Shown here in pieces: positions 1-11,529 of a stretch of 64,000 nucleotides of DNA. How positions within the stretch are numbered: the stretch's first letter is position 1; the number at the start of each line of letters is the position of its first letter. The stretch comes from Plectrocnemia conspersa (taxonomy: Eukaryota > Arthropoda > Insecta > Trichoptera > Polycentropodidae). Location of the stretch: contig VTFK01000018.1 of NCBI GenBank assembly GCA_009617715.1, positions 186,001 through 250,000 of the forward strand. The letters run 5' to 3'. A program made the translations under genes and the position numbers. The notes below the pieces were generated by a model. That model worked only from the letters and a program-made list of their open reading frames with translations, was not told the DNA's origin and searched no databases.

Positions 1-180
1 ACGTGGCAAGGCCTTGGTCTTATTGTCTAGATTTCCCGCGCGCCCGCTCCGTTTCCCACAACTTATGACTTTTGATTTCGAGTATGATTTTTTTGCTACA
101 TCGCAAATTCCGCAACGCGACGTCGTTGCTAAATGCTAATTATCACACTTGCAAAACGAAAACAGATCCATTATAAATGG
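1..180. other. GC-richer noncoding island
   Basis: Several CpG-containing words sit in this stretch, including a run of alternating C and G near position 37-48, in contrast with the AT-rich sequence that follows. All frames carry stops and I see no splice-flanked exon. It may be the edge of a regulatory element cut by the window boundary. Function is unknown. Confidence 0.35.
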
Positions 181-1740
181 TAATAAAGGGAAGAGTTGCA
201 TCTTCGCTTCGACCTTGGATGAGTAATAATGCAACCTGATTTGGTGTAAGAATCTTAATGGTTTATCATAAAAAGATGCACGTACTAAAGAAGTATCGCT
301 TTTATTGAGATTCTATATTAATATTCTCTAGTAATATAAACTCAAGTTTATGAGTATTAAAATACTTTAAAAGTGATAAAAACGGTTAAGCGTAAAAAAC
401 ATTTACAATCGTTTTTGTAATTTATAATATAATTTTTTACAGTAAAAAATACTTTTACATCTTAACTATTTTTCATATCAAGTACATCATGATTTATGTT
501 TGCTACCTTCTATAGTTATATTTTGATTTTATATTTTTTGTATATTTTAATAATACTTAGAATTGTCTTTTTTCAATCATGACGCATTGGGATAACCTAT
601 TACTTTAAAATTATATAGTGCTATTGATCTATAAATATTGAAAAAGCTTTTTAAATTTATATTACTATTATATTGCCAAGTTAAATTTAAAAATCAATCA
701 CGTGCCATTTTTACTCAGGAAAATTATTATTAATTTTCACTGCTACTCATCATTACAATAATGGACCATCATTAAGCGGCGTTTGAATGATGTGAAAATA
801 AGAAAGAAAAAGTCACTGATTGCGGACGAGCGCTACAGTTAATTCGCAGAACTGTAATTTATATTATACACACAATAATACGAGCAAATCCACTTTCCGT
901 TTTGTAGACGAATCAAAATTTTTTTTTTTAATCGTTAGAGTATTCAATTGAGATTTTATTGGAAAGAAATCGATTTAATTCAAAAATACAATCTAATCCA
1001 ACGGAGAGTTAAAGTTTAATTGGTAGTTAAATGTATTTTAATGTATTCGTTCGACTTTTGTAACTGCGGATGAAATAGAGATCAAGCGAAAACAATTAAG
1101 TATTGTAACAATAAGCTCAAAAATAACTGCATAAGAATACATATGGAGCAATTCAAGTTAAAAATAAGAACGCGTGCGAATTAGATAACCGTGCTGATGA
1201 TTGTGTAAGATTTACATGTGAATAATATATGAAAAAGAAAATAATGTCATTTAAAAATAATTACTATATTAGCTAATAAGTAAATCAAGATAAAAAACTT
1301 TTGCAAAAAAATCATTAGTTAATGAATTATATATATTAAAATAAAAATCAGTTCTTTTTGATTGACTATTGGTATATAATATAGTTTAAACAAATAACTT
1401 TAATCTAAAAGTAATGGTACTTTTCAATAAAAGCATGTACTGTAATTATATTATTTATTTTTAAAATACATCTTTGATGCTTAAAACTAATGTGAGACAT
1501 AATTTGATACATATTATAATGGAACATAGCTTATTAAAATAATATGCTTCAGAATTGTATTTTTTATCATTGGATATTTTTAGAAAACAATCAGAAAACT
1601 ATGTCACATTCATTATCATGACACATAAGAAATTTCTTTTATATTACTTAGGATTACTTAAAGCTTAAAAGCTCTTTTGATTTCATTGTATGCTGAGCTT
1701 TTTGTGTAATATCTCATTTTTACAATTCACTGTTTGCCGA
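181..1740. other. AT-rich stretch, nothing recognised
   Basis: The sequence is mostly A and T with short homopolymers. A small patch near 775-850 is slightly richer in G and C. I see no gene, no transposon end and no tRNA-like fold. Confidence 0.6.
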
Positions 1741-2440
1741 TAAAATAGTTGAAATAAGGTCGTCTCCACTTTAACACATGCGTGCATGTTTCGTTTGTTG
1801 CGATAACAACCTACTTTGATACAGTTTCACGCTCAATAATGGCATGTTATTTTTACATCTATATTGTGAATCCGTGGGAGCCCGTTTCATAACACCATGG
1901 GATTATGGTGGCACGTCGCATTGTTTCACTACCATACTGATTACGTCACACAAACACACACACAATGGGTATCACCCAGCATCTTTTCGGTTCAGTTCGG
2001 AAATTAGACTTCTCATGGTCATCAGATTGATGAGGAATCTGCAATTGCTTCATTGGACTCGAAAAAACGAGATGAACGAAATAATAAAGCGAAAAAAATA
2101 TATACACATATCCAACCTCGTGTTGAAACTTAACAATGGGGTGCGTGGGTGCCGGAGAAGAAGACCGGACAACAATGGACCAAGGTCGGAATTGTAATGT
2201 GTATGAATCGAAAGAAAGTGAAAAGGACGAGTGTCTGTCAATGATGCGAAAAAGTCTCGATTGTCATGCGGATAATGGTATACATTTGCATCATTATGTT
2301 TATATATCGTATGTGTGTATGATATGGTATGAAGCAATGTCTTTCTATCTCGCTCTCATAGTAGTTTTATTGTACGTAACTTGTACCATTAAAATTAAAG
2401 TTGAATAGTATATGCCATATCATTATTCAACAATGAAACG
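1741..2440. other. Compositional island with a small open frame
   Basis: Base composition is more balanced than on either side. It carries a short CA run near 1950-1962 and many stop-free patches on both strands. One short frame inside it (2136-2408) is listed separately. The rest looks noncoding and could be a regulatory element. I found no repeat ends. Confidence 0.4.
2136..2408 (+). CDS. Candidate 90-codon small ORF, myristoylation-like N-terminus and C-terminal hydrophobic helix
   Basis: I do not recognise this protein. The start codon has a good insect context (AACAATGG). The protein begins Met-Gly-Cys, the pattern of N-myristoylated or palmitoylated proteins, although the serine or threonine usually found at position 6 is absent (it is Ala). 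Residues about 10-45 are charged and polar. Residues about 53-85 are hydrophobic with many Val, Leu, Ile and Tyr and could form one membrane helix. An overlapping frame on the opposite strand is also open, so chance openness is a serious alternative. It could also be a first exon that has been read through. No homologue is known to me and no splice donor of the GTAAGT type follows the charged part. I consider it only a candidate. Confidence 0.15.
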   Translation: MGCVGAGEEDRTTMDQGRNCNVYESKESEKDECLSMMRKSLDCHADNGIHLHHYVYISYVCMIWYEAMSFYLALIVVLLYVTCTIKIKVE

Positions 2441-3840
2441 TATGTGTGGTATTTGAGATGTAATAACTCTGTTATATATATATATATTGTTAGAAATTCT
2501 AAGATATTTTTTGCTTGCCATCATCACATTTTACCATGTGATAAGATGTTATAAAAATTATTGGATTCAGAATTATTATTACGGTAGTAATACATTTGAA
2601 ATATATAATTAATGTAGTGTATAGATTAGACTAATTAAATAAATTATGTGTGAATATAAATAATTAACTAATTTATATTTAAAGCAAATTCGTTTACTGA
2701 CGATGATTTTATTAAAGGTTGTTTTAAAAGTGTAATTTGTCCTAAAAATTTACAGATAATTCCAAGTGTTATTTCATTGATTTGTAAATATAAAAGCACT
2801 GATGTTATGGATACGACACAACTTATTTTAAGGAATTGACAATGAATTAAATATTAACGAAGAACTGAGGCGTTTTTTCTCAGATAAAATATTTCCTTAA
2901 CTATCACATATTCTATATAGTCACTGATAATTTGATAAAGAAAATAGCATTAAAACTAGTTTACTGCGATGCAAAAATATCGGTAACCTCTATCTCTAAA
3001 AATAAACAATATTTTATTTGTCGTAATTATTAAAATAAATTTGATAAAAATCAAAAATATTGAATTACTGTTAATTTTACAATTTTCAATACTTTAGAAA
3101 CTAGCTAGTGGTTAAGTCATTAACTCAAAAACCTGCATTTGTATTTAAAAATTGCTGATTTATTATTTTTAGTGGATATCAATGCTCATTTAAAATGAAC
3201 TAACATCCAACTTCAAAACGAAACCTATTAATAAATTCAATATTTCAAACATAGTTAGCGTTCAAAATTCAATCAAAATTTTAAAAAATCAAAGAACTTT
3301 GAAACACTGTCTGTTCAAATCCACGAAAACTGCAAAAAAAATGCTGTTATAATTGATATTTTGTCACATGGCTTTGAGAGTAGATTTTAAAATTTCAACA
3401 CGTTGTCTGCAAACTTGCATATACAGTAGATATATTTTAAATCAGGCATGCAATCTTAAGAATCATATATCAAAGTTTCATAAATTTATAACTGCATAAT
3501 GAAAAATACCTTTGCCATGTTCATAGCAATTTTTTTTAGAGTACGCTTATTTATTATTGTATAAAGCATACAAAAAAGAAGCCTGGAACAATATATTTTG
3601 GATGAGCATTCTAAAATACTTTTTAAATCGCTACATCATTTATTAAACCAGAAATTGATGCATTGACATCGGAAAAAAAAATTCAGTGTTCACATTGAAA
3701 ATAATATGTTATTGTTTTTTGTGTAACATTTTATCAATAATATAGGTGTTTTTTCTCAAGAAAAATGTCAAAGCAAGTATTCTCATTTTTCAATTATTAA
3801 TTAATTTATTTATTCATTAATAAATATTTTTAGAATTTAT
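2441..3840. other. AT-rich stretch with TA microsatellite
   Basis: A short (TA)n run lies near 2474-2489. The rest is AT-rich with no readable gene. A weak copy of a dispersed repeat at about 3370-3570 is listed separately. Confidence 0.5.
3370..3575 (+). repeat. Weak dispersed repeat, partner at 47.1-47.35 kb
   Basis: Ordered short blocks recur near 47114-47350 in the same orientation: TGAGAGTAGAT, a CTGCAAACTT-like word, TATAACTGCATA, AAAAATAC followed by TTG, and GCTTATTATT followed by ATACAAAAAA. The order is preserved but spacing differs (112 against 144 bases between the first and third blocks). That is what an old pair of copies would look like. The AT-rich background makes chance matches possible. 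Confidence 0.25.
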
Positions 3841-3965
3841 ATTACTCTAGCCGGCCGGCGGATTTATCTTTGCTTTGGTGATCTGAAAACCCGGAAATAA
3901 TAAATTACGCATGGGAATCGGCAGGATGCAAAATGATTTAGAGCTATTTTTCTTTTCTATCTGTA
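3840..3965 (+). repeat. Dispersed repeat family, copy C (3' part)
   Basis: This segment shares TTTGCTTTGGTGATCT and a GGGAATCGGCAGGATGCAAA block with copies near 31.4 kb and 34.2 kb, in the same order. The TACTCTA word just upstream is also shared. It keeps only the downstream portion of the family. I do not recognise the family. It includes a short GCCGGCCGGC palindrome that is not in the other copies. Confidence 0.55.
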
Positions 3966-4665
3966 ATACTTTACTGCATTACATACATTATTTTAAAAAG
4001 AGATTCTCATATCTCAAGAAATGAAAATCATCGAGAAATAAAAATGTTACACTGTAGTGAAAAATAAATTTTGATTTATGAATAAGACCTTTGTGAATTT
4101 CTTTCGGGTGTAATGTGAAGATGCAAAAGGTATGACGCCCCTACCTTTGTTTTTATTATTTTTATGAGTACATGATTTATATATATTGAATGTACTTCTA
4201 TTGACTTTATTTTAATAGACTATAACAAAAACATATTTTCTAGTCGTAGCAGAAGTAGACTGAATGCACTATTAAGATTTCAAAATTCTAGTAAAATTAC
4301 AAAATAATTAATTTGCGCGCTAAACTTAAAAATCTTATAAATGGGTGACATTTAAATGATTAGTTATTTTTTATACTGCAAATATTGTTTTAATTTCATT
4401 ATTTTATCGTATAAATAGCACCTCTTTAGTTAATCAAATTATTATATATAACAAAATTGAAACTATTATTTTGGAAAAGCTGATCTGAGATGATCGATCG
4501 GAATTATAACTGTAATCTATAGAATTTAAAATCTGGGTTTTGAACCCAATTGTTTAACAATGGCTTTAATCAATGATCTATTGTTTCATTAAAGATAAAA
4601 ATCAAATGGAATCAATTATATTGACATTTTGAAAATTAACTATAATAAGCTTGAACTTGAATATA
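3966..4665. other. AT-rich stretch
   Basis: No gene is seen. A short palindromic word, TGGGTTTTGAACCCA, near 4533-4547 resembles a tRNA T-arm and could be the remains of a SINE, but too little is left to call one. Confidence 0.45.
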
Positions 4666-4669
4666 GTCC

Positions 4670-5130
4670 AAACATCTCCATCAATATCCGACCGTCATCT
4701 TTCAATACCGTCCGATTTCTACACCGATTCGCCTCTAGAATAATTGCCGGATGACTGGCTTTCTAAGACTCGGCTATCCACGTGCAAAAATCATCTTCCA
4801 AAGTTGAGCAATCTTTGGACGTCTCGTAGCAGAGGGAGCATTGTTGCGTTGTCAGTCCGATCCGAGCAATCATTTATAATCGGGCTAATGAATACCACAC
4901 TGTCGATTCATCGATTGAAGCGCGCTCAATGGAAGTGCTTGATGCTCATCAGGAATTCGATTCCATTACAACACGAATGGCCAACCACCACTTTTAGATC
5001 GATCATCTCGCAACTGTCTTTCTGTAAAAGGAAGGTGACCCTAAGCTCGTTCTAATTATTTAGCGTGTGCGTGCGAGTGCTTTTCGTGTCATCAATCAAC
5101 TCGAATGGTGGCTTTGTCGTTCGTAATTGA
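4670..5130. promoter_or_regulatory. Candidate regulatory island
   Basis: This is a GC-richer block with sharp edges. It contains homeodomain-type words (GCTAATGA, CAATCATTTATAATC) and an HMG/Sox-like CATTGTTG. A 103-codon frame across 4744-5055 has no protein features I recognise and no splice-like boundaries. I read it as noncoding. Whether it is conserved across species cannot be judged from one sequence. Confidence 0.35.
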
Positions 5131-5324
5131 TATATGTTATATAATATAACTTGCAAGTAATCAAGGAGAGGCTTAGTGAATTTAGCTGAAGATGTATACA
5201 GTGTACGTTTGATTACACAGGTGCGGATTATCCGTGCTCGAAATAAATTGGTTTTTTTTTATAATTAATTTCATTTTATCTTCGACTCAAACAAAATCTG
5301 GTAAAACTTTGACTTTTAGGTGAT

Positions 5325-5582
5325 AATAAAATGGCAAAATTTTTGGGCAGGCCAAAAATATTTTTATCTACAGAAACGATATTTTATGATCGGGCGGGAC
5401 ATTAAATCAGAATTGGTTTGAGCTGTTATTTATTGTTTTACATATTCAACTAAGCTCTAAACTATTAATGGATATATTTTTAGCTCATTCAGTTTGCTAA
5501 TCCTTCCATCGCGAAAATTCCGCCCCTCAAGCAAGTGCCGCCCGGACCTTCCCCCCTACCCCCACTCCTATCTACGCTACTG
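5325..5582 (-). mobile_element. GC-ended MITE, 5' part
   Basis: Read on the minus strand this begins CAGTAGCGTAG at 5582. It continues into a C/G-rich terminal block (GGGCGGCACTTGCTT) and an AT-rich body that matches the element at 50431-50859 in order: AACTGAATG, GCTAAAAA, TAGAGCTTAGTTGAAT, GTCCCGCCCG and CAAAAATTTTGCCA. Similarity fades near 5325, so the distal end is missing. Non-autonomous DNA elements with CAGTGGCGTAGC ends are familiar in animals, but I cannot assign the superfamily. Confidence 0.65.
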
Positions 5583-6040
5583 CATTGTATGCTATACATG
5601 AAATAGCAATATCTTTAAGTCAAATTAGTAAAACTTGTTTGAGCAGGGAGAAAGATTCTTTTAGCATGGAAATATATGTATTGGATTCTGAAGACTAAGG
5701 CAAATAAATTAATTAAGGTCTTGACAGACAAATATCTTTAAATGTAAATTTGCGAACTGCCTATGGGTAAAAATTACTTAATTTTAAATTAATTTTGCTT
5801 TTACTATTTTATTAATAGTGTTAATAAAATTATAGCAAAGTATGTGAAGAATGATGTTCAGGTATTATTAATGTCATACATAGCTACATTAAAAAAAAAT
5901 CTTACTATTTAAGGAAATGTCATGACACAAGCGAAGCATAGCGGAAAATCTAATGCTGTTTTTTTTATACTTTGACAACCGTTTTGTTTAAAGGAATTGC
6001 AACATTTTTATAGCTTTAACATGAAATAATGATACATAAC
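5583..6040. other. AT-rich stretch
   Basis: No gene, repeat end or structured element is recognised here. Confidence 0.5.
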
Positions 6041-6370
6041 GAAAATTTTCGAATGCAACTATTCGATTGTTGTGCAATCTTGAGCCGAACCTGGGCCAAT
6101 TGGTCGTCGACGTGCATAGCCATATTACCGCCGACTTGTCAAGGTTTCTGAATAACAAATTCAGCAATAAACATCGACCGGCCGATGTCAATGATAAATC
6201 AGCCTGGCGATATCTTGCATCACAAGGATGTTGGATGATATTTAATGCATCTGTCTCCCGAGTGCGTCCGGCTGGGCGTTTTGCATGCATCGAGGAAGCG
6301 AAAAAAGAATAATAAAGAAATACACCGCTTGATTGAAGCGTGACCTCGTGATATAAGACAACTGCAAATC
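6041..6370. promoter_or_regulatory. Candidate regulatory island
   Basis: This balanced-composition block has CpG words (GACCGGCCGATG) and several homeodomain- and GATA-like words around AATGATAAATCAG. Frames on both strands are open for 80-100 codons over the same bases, which argues for stop scarcity rather than a gene. Neither protein has recognisable domains. Confidence 0.3.
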
Positions 6371-7744
6371 TAGATGAAAAAATGCCAAGAGAAAATTTTT
6401 TGACAATTCTCCCCTATACATGCAATATTTAAACCTATGACATATAGTGTTGATTAAATTATAAATTATTGAAAAATAGATTTGATTTTTTGGGATTTTA
6501 AAATGACACTATAGCTTCATTGCCTGCAACCACTAGGCTAAAGATAATATATATAAAACTTATGTATTTGGTTACTGAAACCAACTTGCGACTACGTAAA
6601 CGTAAAAAAATGAACAAAGCTCAGTAAACCAATGATATGTCTTTATTTGGTGGAGACATATTGTTTCTACATACAATAGAATAATTCATAAAATACCGGC
6701 AATTATTCGACGATTTCTCAGCAGTGTAAAATAAGTATGAATTTATTGTTTTTATTTTTACTATTGATCAACTTATTATTATTTATTTTTAGTATTGAAC
6801 AACTTTCAATTTTATTTGACAGTCGTTTTAATAGATGTCGTTCAAGTGAGACTATTTATACATATAAATAAAATATTTGAATCGCCTGTTTAGAAAAGTA
6901 TAATAAATTTAACAGTTTAACTGGTGTAATTAATATACTGTAAAAAAAATTGTACCAATAACTGGAAAAATATGGCATAAGAAAGTAAAGATCATTTCAA
7001 AATTGTTATTTTTTTATTTTACATTTTACTTCTAGAAACACTTTTTTATTATATAATATGTGAATATATGATCATTAATATGAATTAAATTTTAGTATTG
7101 TATAATACATAAAAACTAAAAAAGGAGATGGAATATTTTTAATCATTAAGAATTTAATTAGCAAAATCACTTTTTCTCGCTTAAAATTTTAGAGTAGAAA
7201 TATTTATTTTATGCAATATAATATTATAAGTACTACAAAAAAAACTTTAAACGACCAAAACATTGCTGTTGGCTTACAATAGTCTATGATGTATATTAAA
7301 ATAAATATACAATAAAGATTGTCAATATTATGTTAGTATATTAAAAATAATAAGTAGATGTATTGCTATTGTTTTATTCAACATCAGAAATATGGATTTT
7401 TCATGAAATGATTTTTTATATACTATAAAAATACAATATTTATTTATTGTTATAAATTAAATAAGCATGTAAATACAGAAGCTTAAAAATAGATTCCCAT
7501 AAATAATGAGTTTTTTATTTATTTTATGCATTATAACGGGATAAAAACAATCAACAACTACTAAGTAATGACACACTAGACAGAAAACAATATCTGTAAA
7601 TCAGTGACATTTATTTAAATGATTAAGAACTATTATTACAACGCACAAATAATATATGTCAAACTAGCTCAATATCTAATTTAATTGTTTGTTACGAGAC
7701 TACAAAAATCTATAAAAGCAGAATCACTAATATTGATCTTATAG

Positions 7745-7830
7745 AAACGATAAACATTCAAGAAAACACTAGGGTTTATATGGGATTCAAACACACTGGT
7801 TTATATTGCTGGTAAACTAAAACTATTTTT
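7745..7830 (-). repeat. tRNA-like SINE relic
   Basis: On the minus strand a B-box-like GTTTGAATCCCA is followed by ATATAAACCCTAGTGTTTT. The same arrangement, a degenerate B box and then CCTAGTGTTTTTTT, recurs at about 7960-8070 in the same orientation. This suggests two old copies of one tRNA-derived SINE. The A box is not convincing here. Confidence 0.3.
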
Positions 7831-7959
7831 AATTAAAAATATCTTAATTAAAAAATAAAATGTCTAATAATGATACTTTTTAGAAAAAAAAAGATTTTGC
7901 TAATTAATAAAATACCTTTTAGGCATGTACCTTTCGTAATAAAAAGATATATATATTAT

Positions 7960-8070
7960 TTATACTGATTTCGATTTTCTAGATACATTGGAAATAAAAA
8001 AACACTAGGTTTCGTATAAGATTAAAACCCAGGTCTTTCAGGTATATTTCACCGTATTGGTATATGAATA
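7960..8070 (-). repeat. tRNA-like SINE relic
   Basis: The minus strand carries an A-box-like TACCAATACGGTG and, about 30 bases later, a B-box-like GGGTTTTAATCTT, followed by ACGAAACCTAGTGTTTTTTT. The downstream word matches the copy at 7745-7830. The boxes are degenerate, so no functional pol III promoter is implied. Confidence 0.35.
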
Positions 8071-9039
8071 TTTTTGGCAGTGCTTCTAAATATGCTTAGA
8101 TCATATACTGCTGTGGGATTCAATTTAAAAATGAATAAATTTAAACATACAGTTGTTGTGAGCAATTAACAAATCAAAGTATTAGGAATTAGATATATAA
8201 ATGTAATAAATAAATATATTAGAATTATCCTTTATAAAAGTAACACAGAAAAAATAAATAAATTAAAATGATCCATATATAATATAGGGCTGTGTTTAAA
8301 ATATATGATTGCCATAGGTAGTATAGGGTTGCATTTAAAAATAATTATATATAAGATAAATTTTAAACACTATTCGTTTACCAACATATATAGATGTGAA
8401 GCATAAATAAAATTATTAAATAATAGTGATTCAGAAGTTCCAGGAATTCCGGAAGTCGTGACAAGCTTATTGGTAAAATTATGGCAAAAAAATATTGATG
8501 ATGTGGAAAAAAATTCATATTACTTAATTTAAAAAATAATTAATAGACATTTTTTTATATTTATATATTATTTATAACAACTACAAAAAATGCGATTTCA
8601 ATTTCACTTTAATATCTTATTTTTCTGGCCAAAATATGGTTTTAAAAAGGACAATAAGGATTATTTTAGGATGCTATTATTACCAAAAGTCTTATTTTTT
8701 TAAATCACAGGTCACGAGACTTAGTTGTCTTGACACAAAAACTCTTTTGATAAATAAGCTACTTAATGATTTAAAGAAAAAGGTCCTAAGAACGATATAA
8801 TATTATTATTTTCGGATAATATTATTACCATAAATCACAGAAGAAAAAAGAAGTTTAATTAACCATCGCATTTTTATAAAATTACATGCTCATTATTTTC
8901 TATTCCGTTTAATAATTTTACAGTAAAATTAATATTTTACTTTAACTCCGTAAAGTGCAATTCTTAAAATATTAATTGATTTCTATCAAACTACATATTT
9001 CTCACTTTGTGATTCAAATTTTAATGTAAAATATACAAT

Positions 9040-9560
9040 AGATCGTTTTGGGAGAAACAGATTCGAGAGAAATTTTCAGCTGTTAGAACCACGAAATAAT
9101 GCATACATTTGGGATTGTCCCTCGACCGACATTTACTAGGGGTCAAAGACTCAAGTAAGCAGACCTTGTAAAATGCAGGATATCCAAGTGTGCTAATTTA
9201 CAAGTGACGCTATTTTTTTACACTGCAAACAAATCTGCATTTGTAATACTTTTGTCGCGAGACTAAGAGGCAATGCACAGGTAAGTTTGCGGAATTGGCA
9301 CATGCAGATTCGGAGCTAATATCGGCGTCGATGAATAAAGATGGCTTCGGCCATCCAGCCGTGCCAAAACATGCACCGATGAATTATTTACGAATGCATT
9401 GAATTTTAAAAGTGCGAACCGAACCTTGACAGCAGTTAGTGACGTGAAATATATATGCACGCGTATACAAGACGCCTTCTGCAATCGGAACATCTGTCAC
9501 AGGAGCATAATTTAGCGTGCCAATTTCATAATGTCGATTTCGTTTGTGTTGACCTGTGAG
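9040..9560. promoter_or_regulatory. Candidate regulatory island
   Basis: A GC-richer block between AT-rich flanks. A 76-codon frame on the minus strand (9263-9493) has no recognised features. The sequence has CpG words such as GTCGCGAGAC and is probably noncoding. Confidence 0.3.
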
Positions 9561-9770
9561 AAAATATTTATTTTAGAGATGTAACTGTAATAATCAATAC
9601 AATGCAGTCTTAACCACATTTTAAATATTTCAAAGTTAATGTTATAAAATTTTATTATTGATGAAATTTACTTTAGCATCACTTTATAAAGATTCAGAAA
9701 TGTTACTTAAATTGCATAAAACTTTCCACTTTAATTTTATTAGTCAAAATTAGTGCCCTGTCACTTTTTT
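9561..9770. other. AT-rich spacer
   Basis: Nothing is recognised here. Confidence 0.5.
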
Positions 9771-10330
9771 ATTGCAGATCAAACTTTCAACAAAAAACAC
9801 ACCCACGACAAAGAAAAGTGCTCCACCACCATTAAACATTAAGTGGTCATTTCGAAAACGATGGCTTTCGTCGCCGTTTTAATCGCCTCTGAAGCAAATT
9901 GCCCCTGATGGAGCGTTTCAATGCTCGCCGGGTGTACCATATTATGGCGAGCAGCTACATTACGCTTACGGTGGCAAGAATTGATGAAACGTTACACGGT
10001 GTTTAGTGTCGTAACAGTCATCAACAATGGGATGCCGCGAGGAGCGTGGCAGCCATGGGAAAAAGACACACAAGAATGTTATGAAACGGAGCACGTCCAG
10101 TTGTAATTAAAGCCGTTTAAAACACAATCTTACGTTACACTGTAACCCAAAAACTCGGATGCGGTTTCACACGGCGCGGTGCAATATGATGCTTGATTAG
10201 CGAGGATGTGCAATGTTGTGTGTCTGTGGATGATGATGACAAGGCGGATTAATTGCTTTGGGCTTGATGAGTTTGCTAAAATTGTAAAACATGTGCAAAA
10301 AATACGTGTTGACATACTAAGGCGATGAAC
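9771..10330. promoter_or_regulatory. Candidate regulatory island
   Basis: A balanced-composition block with CpG words (CGTCGCCGTTTTAATCGCC). Two 61-codon frames, one on each strand, show no domain I know. There is no polyadenylation signal or splice pattern that would make this an exon. Noncoding is the simplest reading. Confidence 0.3.
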
Positions 10331-10635
10331 TATGTTTCAAATGATTTATGGGTCAATAAAAAAGGACATTAAGCAAAGCATTAAATCAAATCAAGGATCA
10401 AAGATAGTTTGTAGAGTTAGATATATAGATTATATTGACAACACCTAATCAGAAAAGTAAATATCGTACAAAAACCATATATTAAAAATTAATCTGCAAC
10501 ACAACAATTTATTTGTTTTTAAGTGACGAGAGATGCAACAACGAGTTCTACTCAGGATATAAAAAAAATGTAGGATATTTTCTATTAATGATAAGAAATT
10601 GTATAATAACACTGGCGCGTTTAAATGTAGTTCAA
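10331..10635. other. AT-rich spacer
   Basis: No gene or repeat is recognised. Confidence 0.45.
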
Positions 10636-10639
10636 TTTT

Positions 10640-11325
10640 AGAGAAGGTTTGGATATTTTTGTTTTACATTTGAGTACAAAATCATCACTTCTTTGGGAAT
10701 TTTGCTCATCATGGAGTACCACAAGAATCCAATCTGGGTCCTCTCTTTTTGCTCTTTATTAATAACGTACATGTACTAATTATTGTGATAGCTCTGAATA
10801 TTTATTAAGTGCTGATGATCTATACATGTTTCAGAATATTTCCAGAAATTCGGATTCACTCTCTTTACAGAAATACATGAAATCGCTATGGAGGTGAACG
10901 ATAGACATTTGGATACCTTTCAGCATCGCAAAACGTCACGTTGTCACATTTACAGATACATTTGCCTGGCAGAATTTTCATAAAGTTTAGTGTTTAGGGC
11001 ACAAATATTTTCGTTAAAAACTTGGGAATGACATTCGAGCAGGGATAGAGATTTTATATGCAATTTGGAAAAAAATGCGATAATGGCTTCGTTATGCGGA
11101 GCGCCTGTCACTTTAATAATTTAATGCCAATTTACGTTCTTTGAATATAAATCCATTGACTTGAATCTTGAATGAAACGAAGTACTCCTTCAAGAAAGAC
11201 ATATTTTGATATATCTCTAGAAATATGGGTCCATATTTCTATCCTAGTGCCATTTCGCTAGAAGCGTTATGATGCATTTTAGACGTAGCGTCTATTCAAT
11301 AAAGCAGTTATTTAAGTTTCTAAAG
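10640..11325 (+). pseudogene. LINE reverse transcriptase relic (Jockey/CR1-like)
   Basis: This is the decayed middle and 3' part of a non-LTR reverse transcriptase. In order, the broken frames give GVPQESNLGPL (the RT motif usually GVPQGSxLGPLLF), then FINNV, then SADDLYMF with the catalytic Ala-Asp-Asp retained. Next come KRHVVTFT (usually KCxVMTFT), LGMTF, and a final GFVMRSACHF block. Several frameshifts and stops separate these pieces, so no protein is made. Two other fragments in the window (50890-51260 and 61000-61330) cover the last block of the same family. No poly-A tail is visible. The family is inferred from motif order. Confidence 0.75.
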
Positions 11326-11339
11326 GGAGGTGTCGACAA

Positions 11340-11520
11340 CCTGTCAATTAGATATTGCAATACCGGTATTACAAAATGAAATTATGGTAGTACTGATTTT
11401 TTTAAAGGCTCGAGGACAATGTGTGTCTTGTATGCCAAATGCTCAGTAAAAATTGCAAAACCACTAATACCGGTATTACAAAATTAAAAATTGGTAGTAT
11501 TAATTTTTTTCCATTTTTAT
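11340..11520. repeat. Direct pair of ATACCGGTATTACAAAAT motifs
   Basis: The palindromic core AATACCGGTATTACAAAAT occurs twice about 109 bases apart, near 11361 and 11470. Each is followed by a similar TGGTAGTA.TGATTTTTTT or TGGTAGTATTAATTTTTTT block. Similar palindromes occur in hAT-type subterminal regions, so this may be one end of a decayed DNA transposon. I see no inverted partner or target duplication. Confidence 0.35.
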
Positions 11521-11529
11521 TTTGTTTAC

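Larger units (their letters stand above)
6371..9035. other. AT-rich desert with SINE-like relics
   Basis: Very AT-rich sequence with many homopolymers. Two tRNA-like relics inside it are listed separately. A near-palindrome (TTCCAGGAATTCCGGAA) lies near 8437-8453. No coding potential is seen. Confidence 0.5.

Noticed and set aside
2474..2489. TA and homopolymer runs as features of interest
   Set aside because: Such runs are expected throughout DNA this AT-rich.
4530..4550. A tRNA or SINE at TGGGTTTTGAACCCA
   Set aside because: Only a T-arm-like palindrome remains; no A box at the right distance.
4744..5055. A 103-codon frame as a gene
   Set aside because: No ATG at its start, no domain, and its boundaries match a compositional island rather than an exon.
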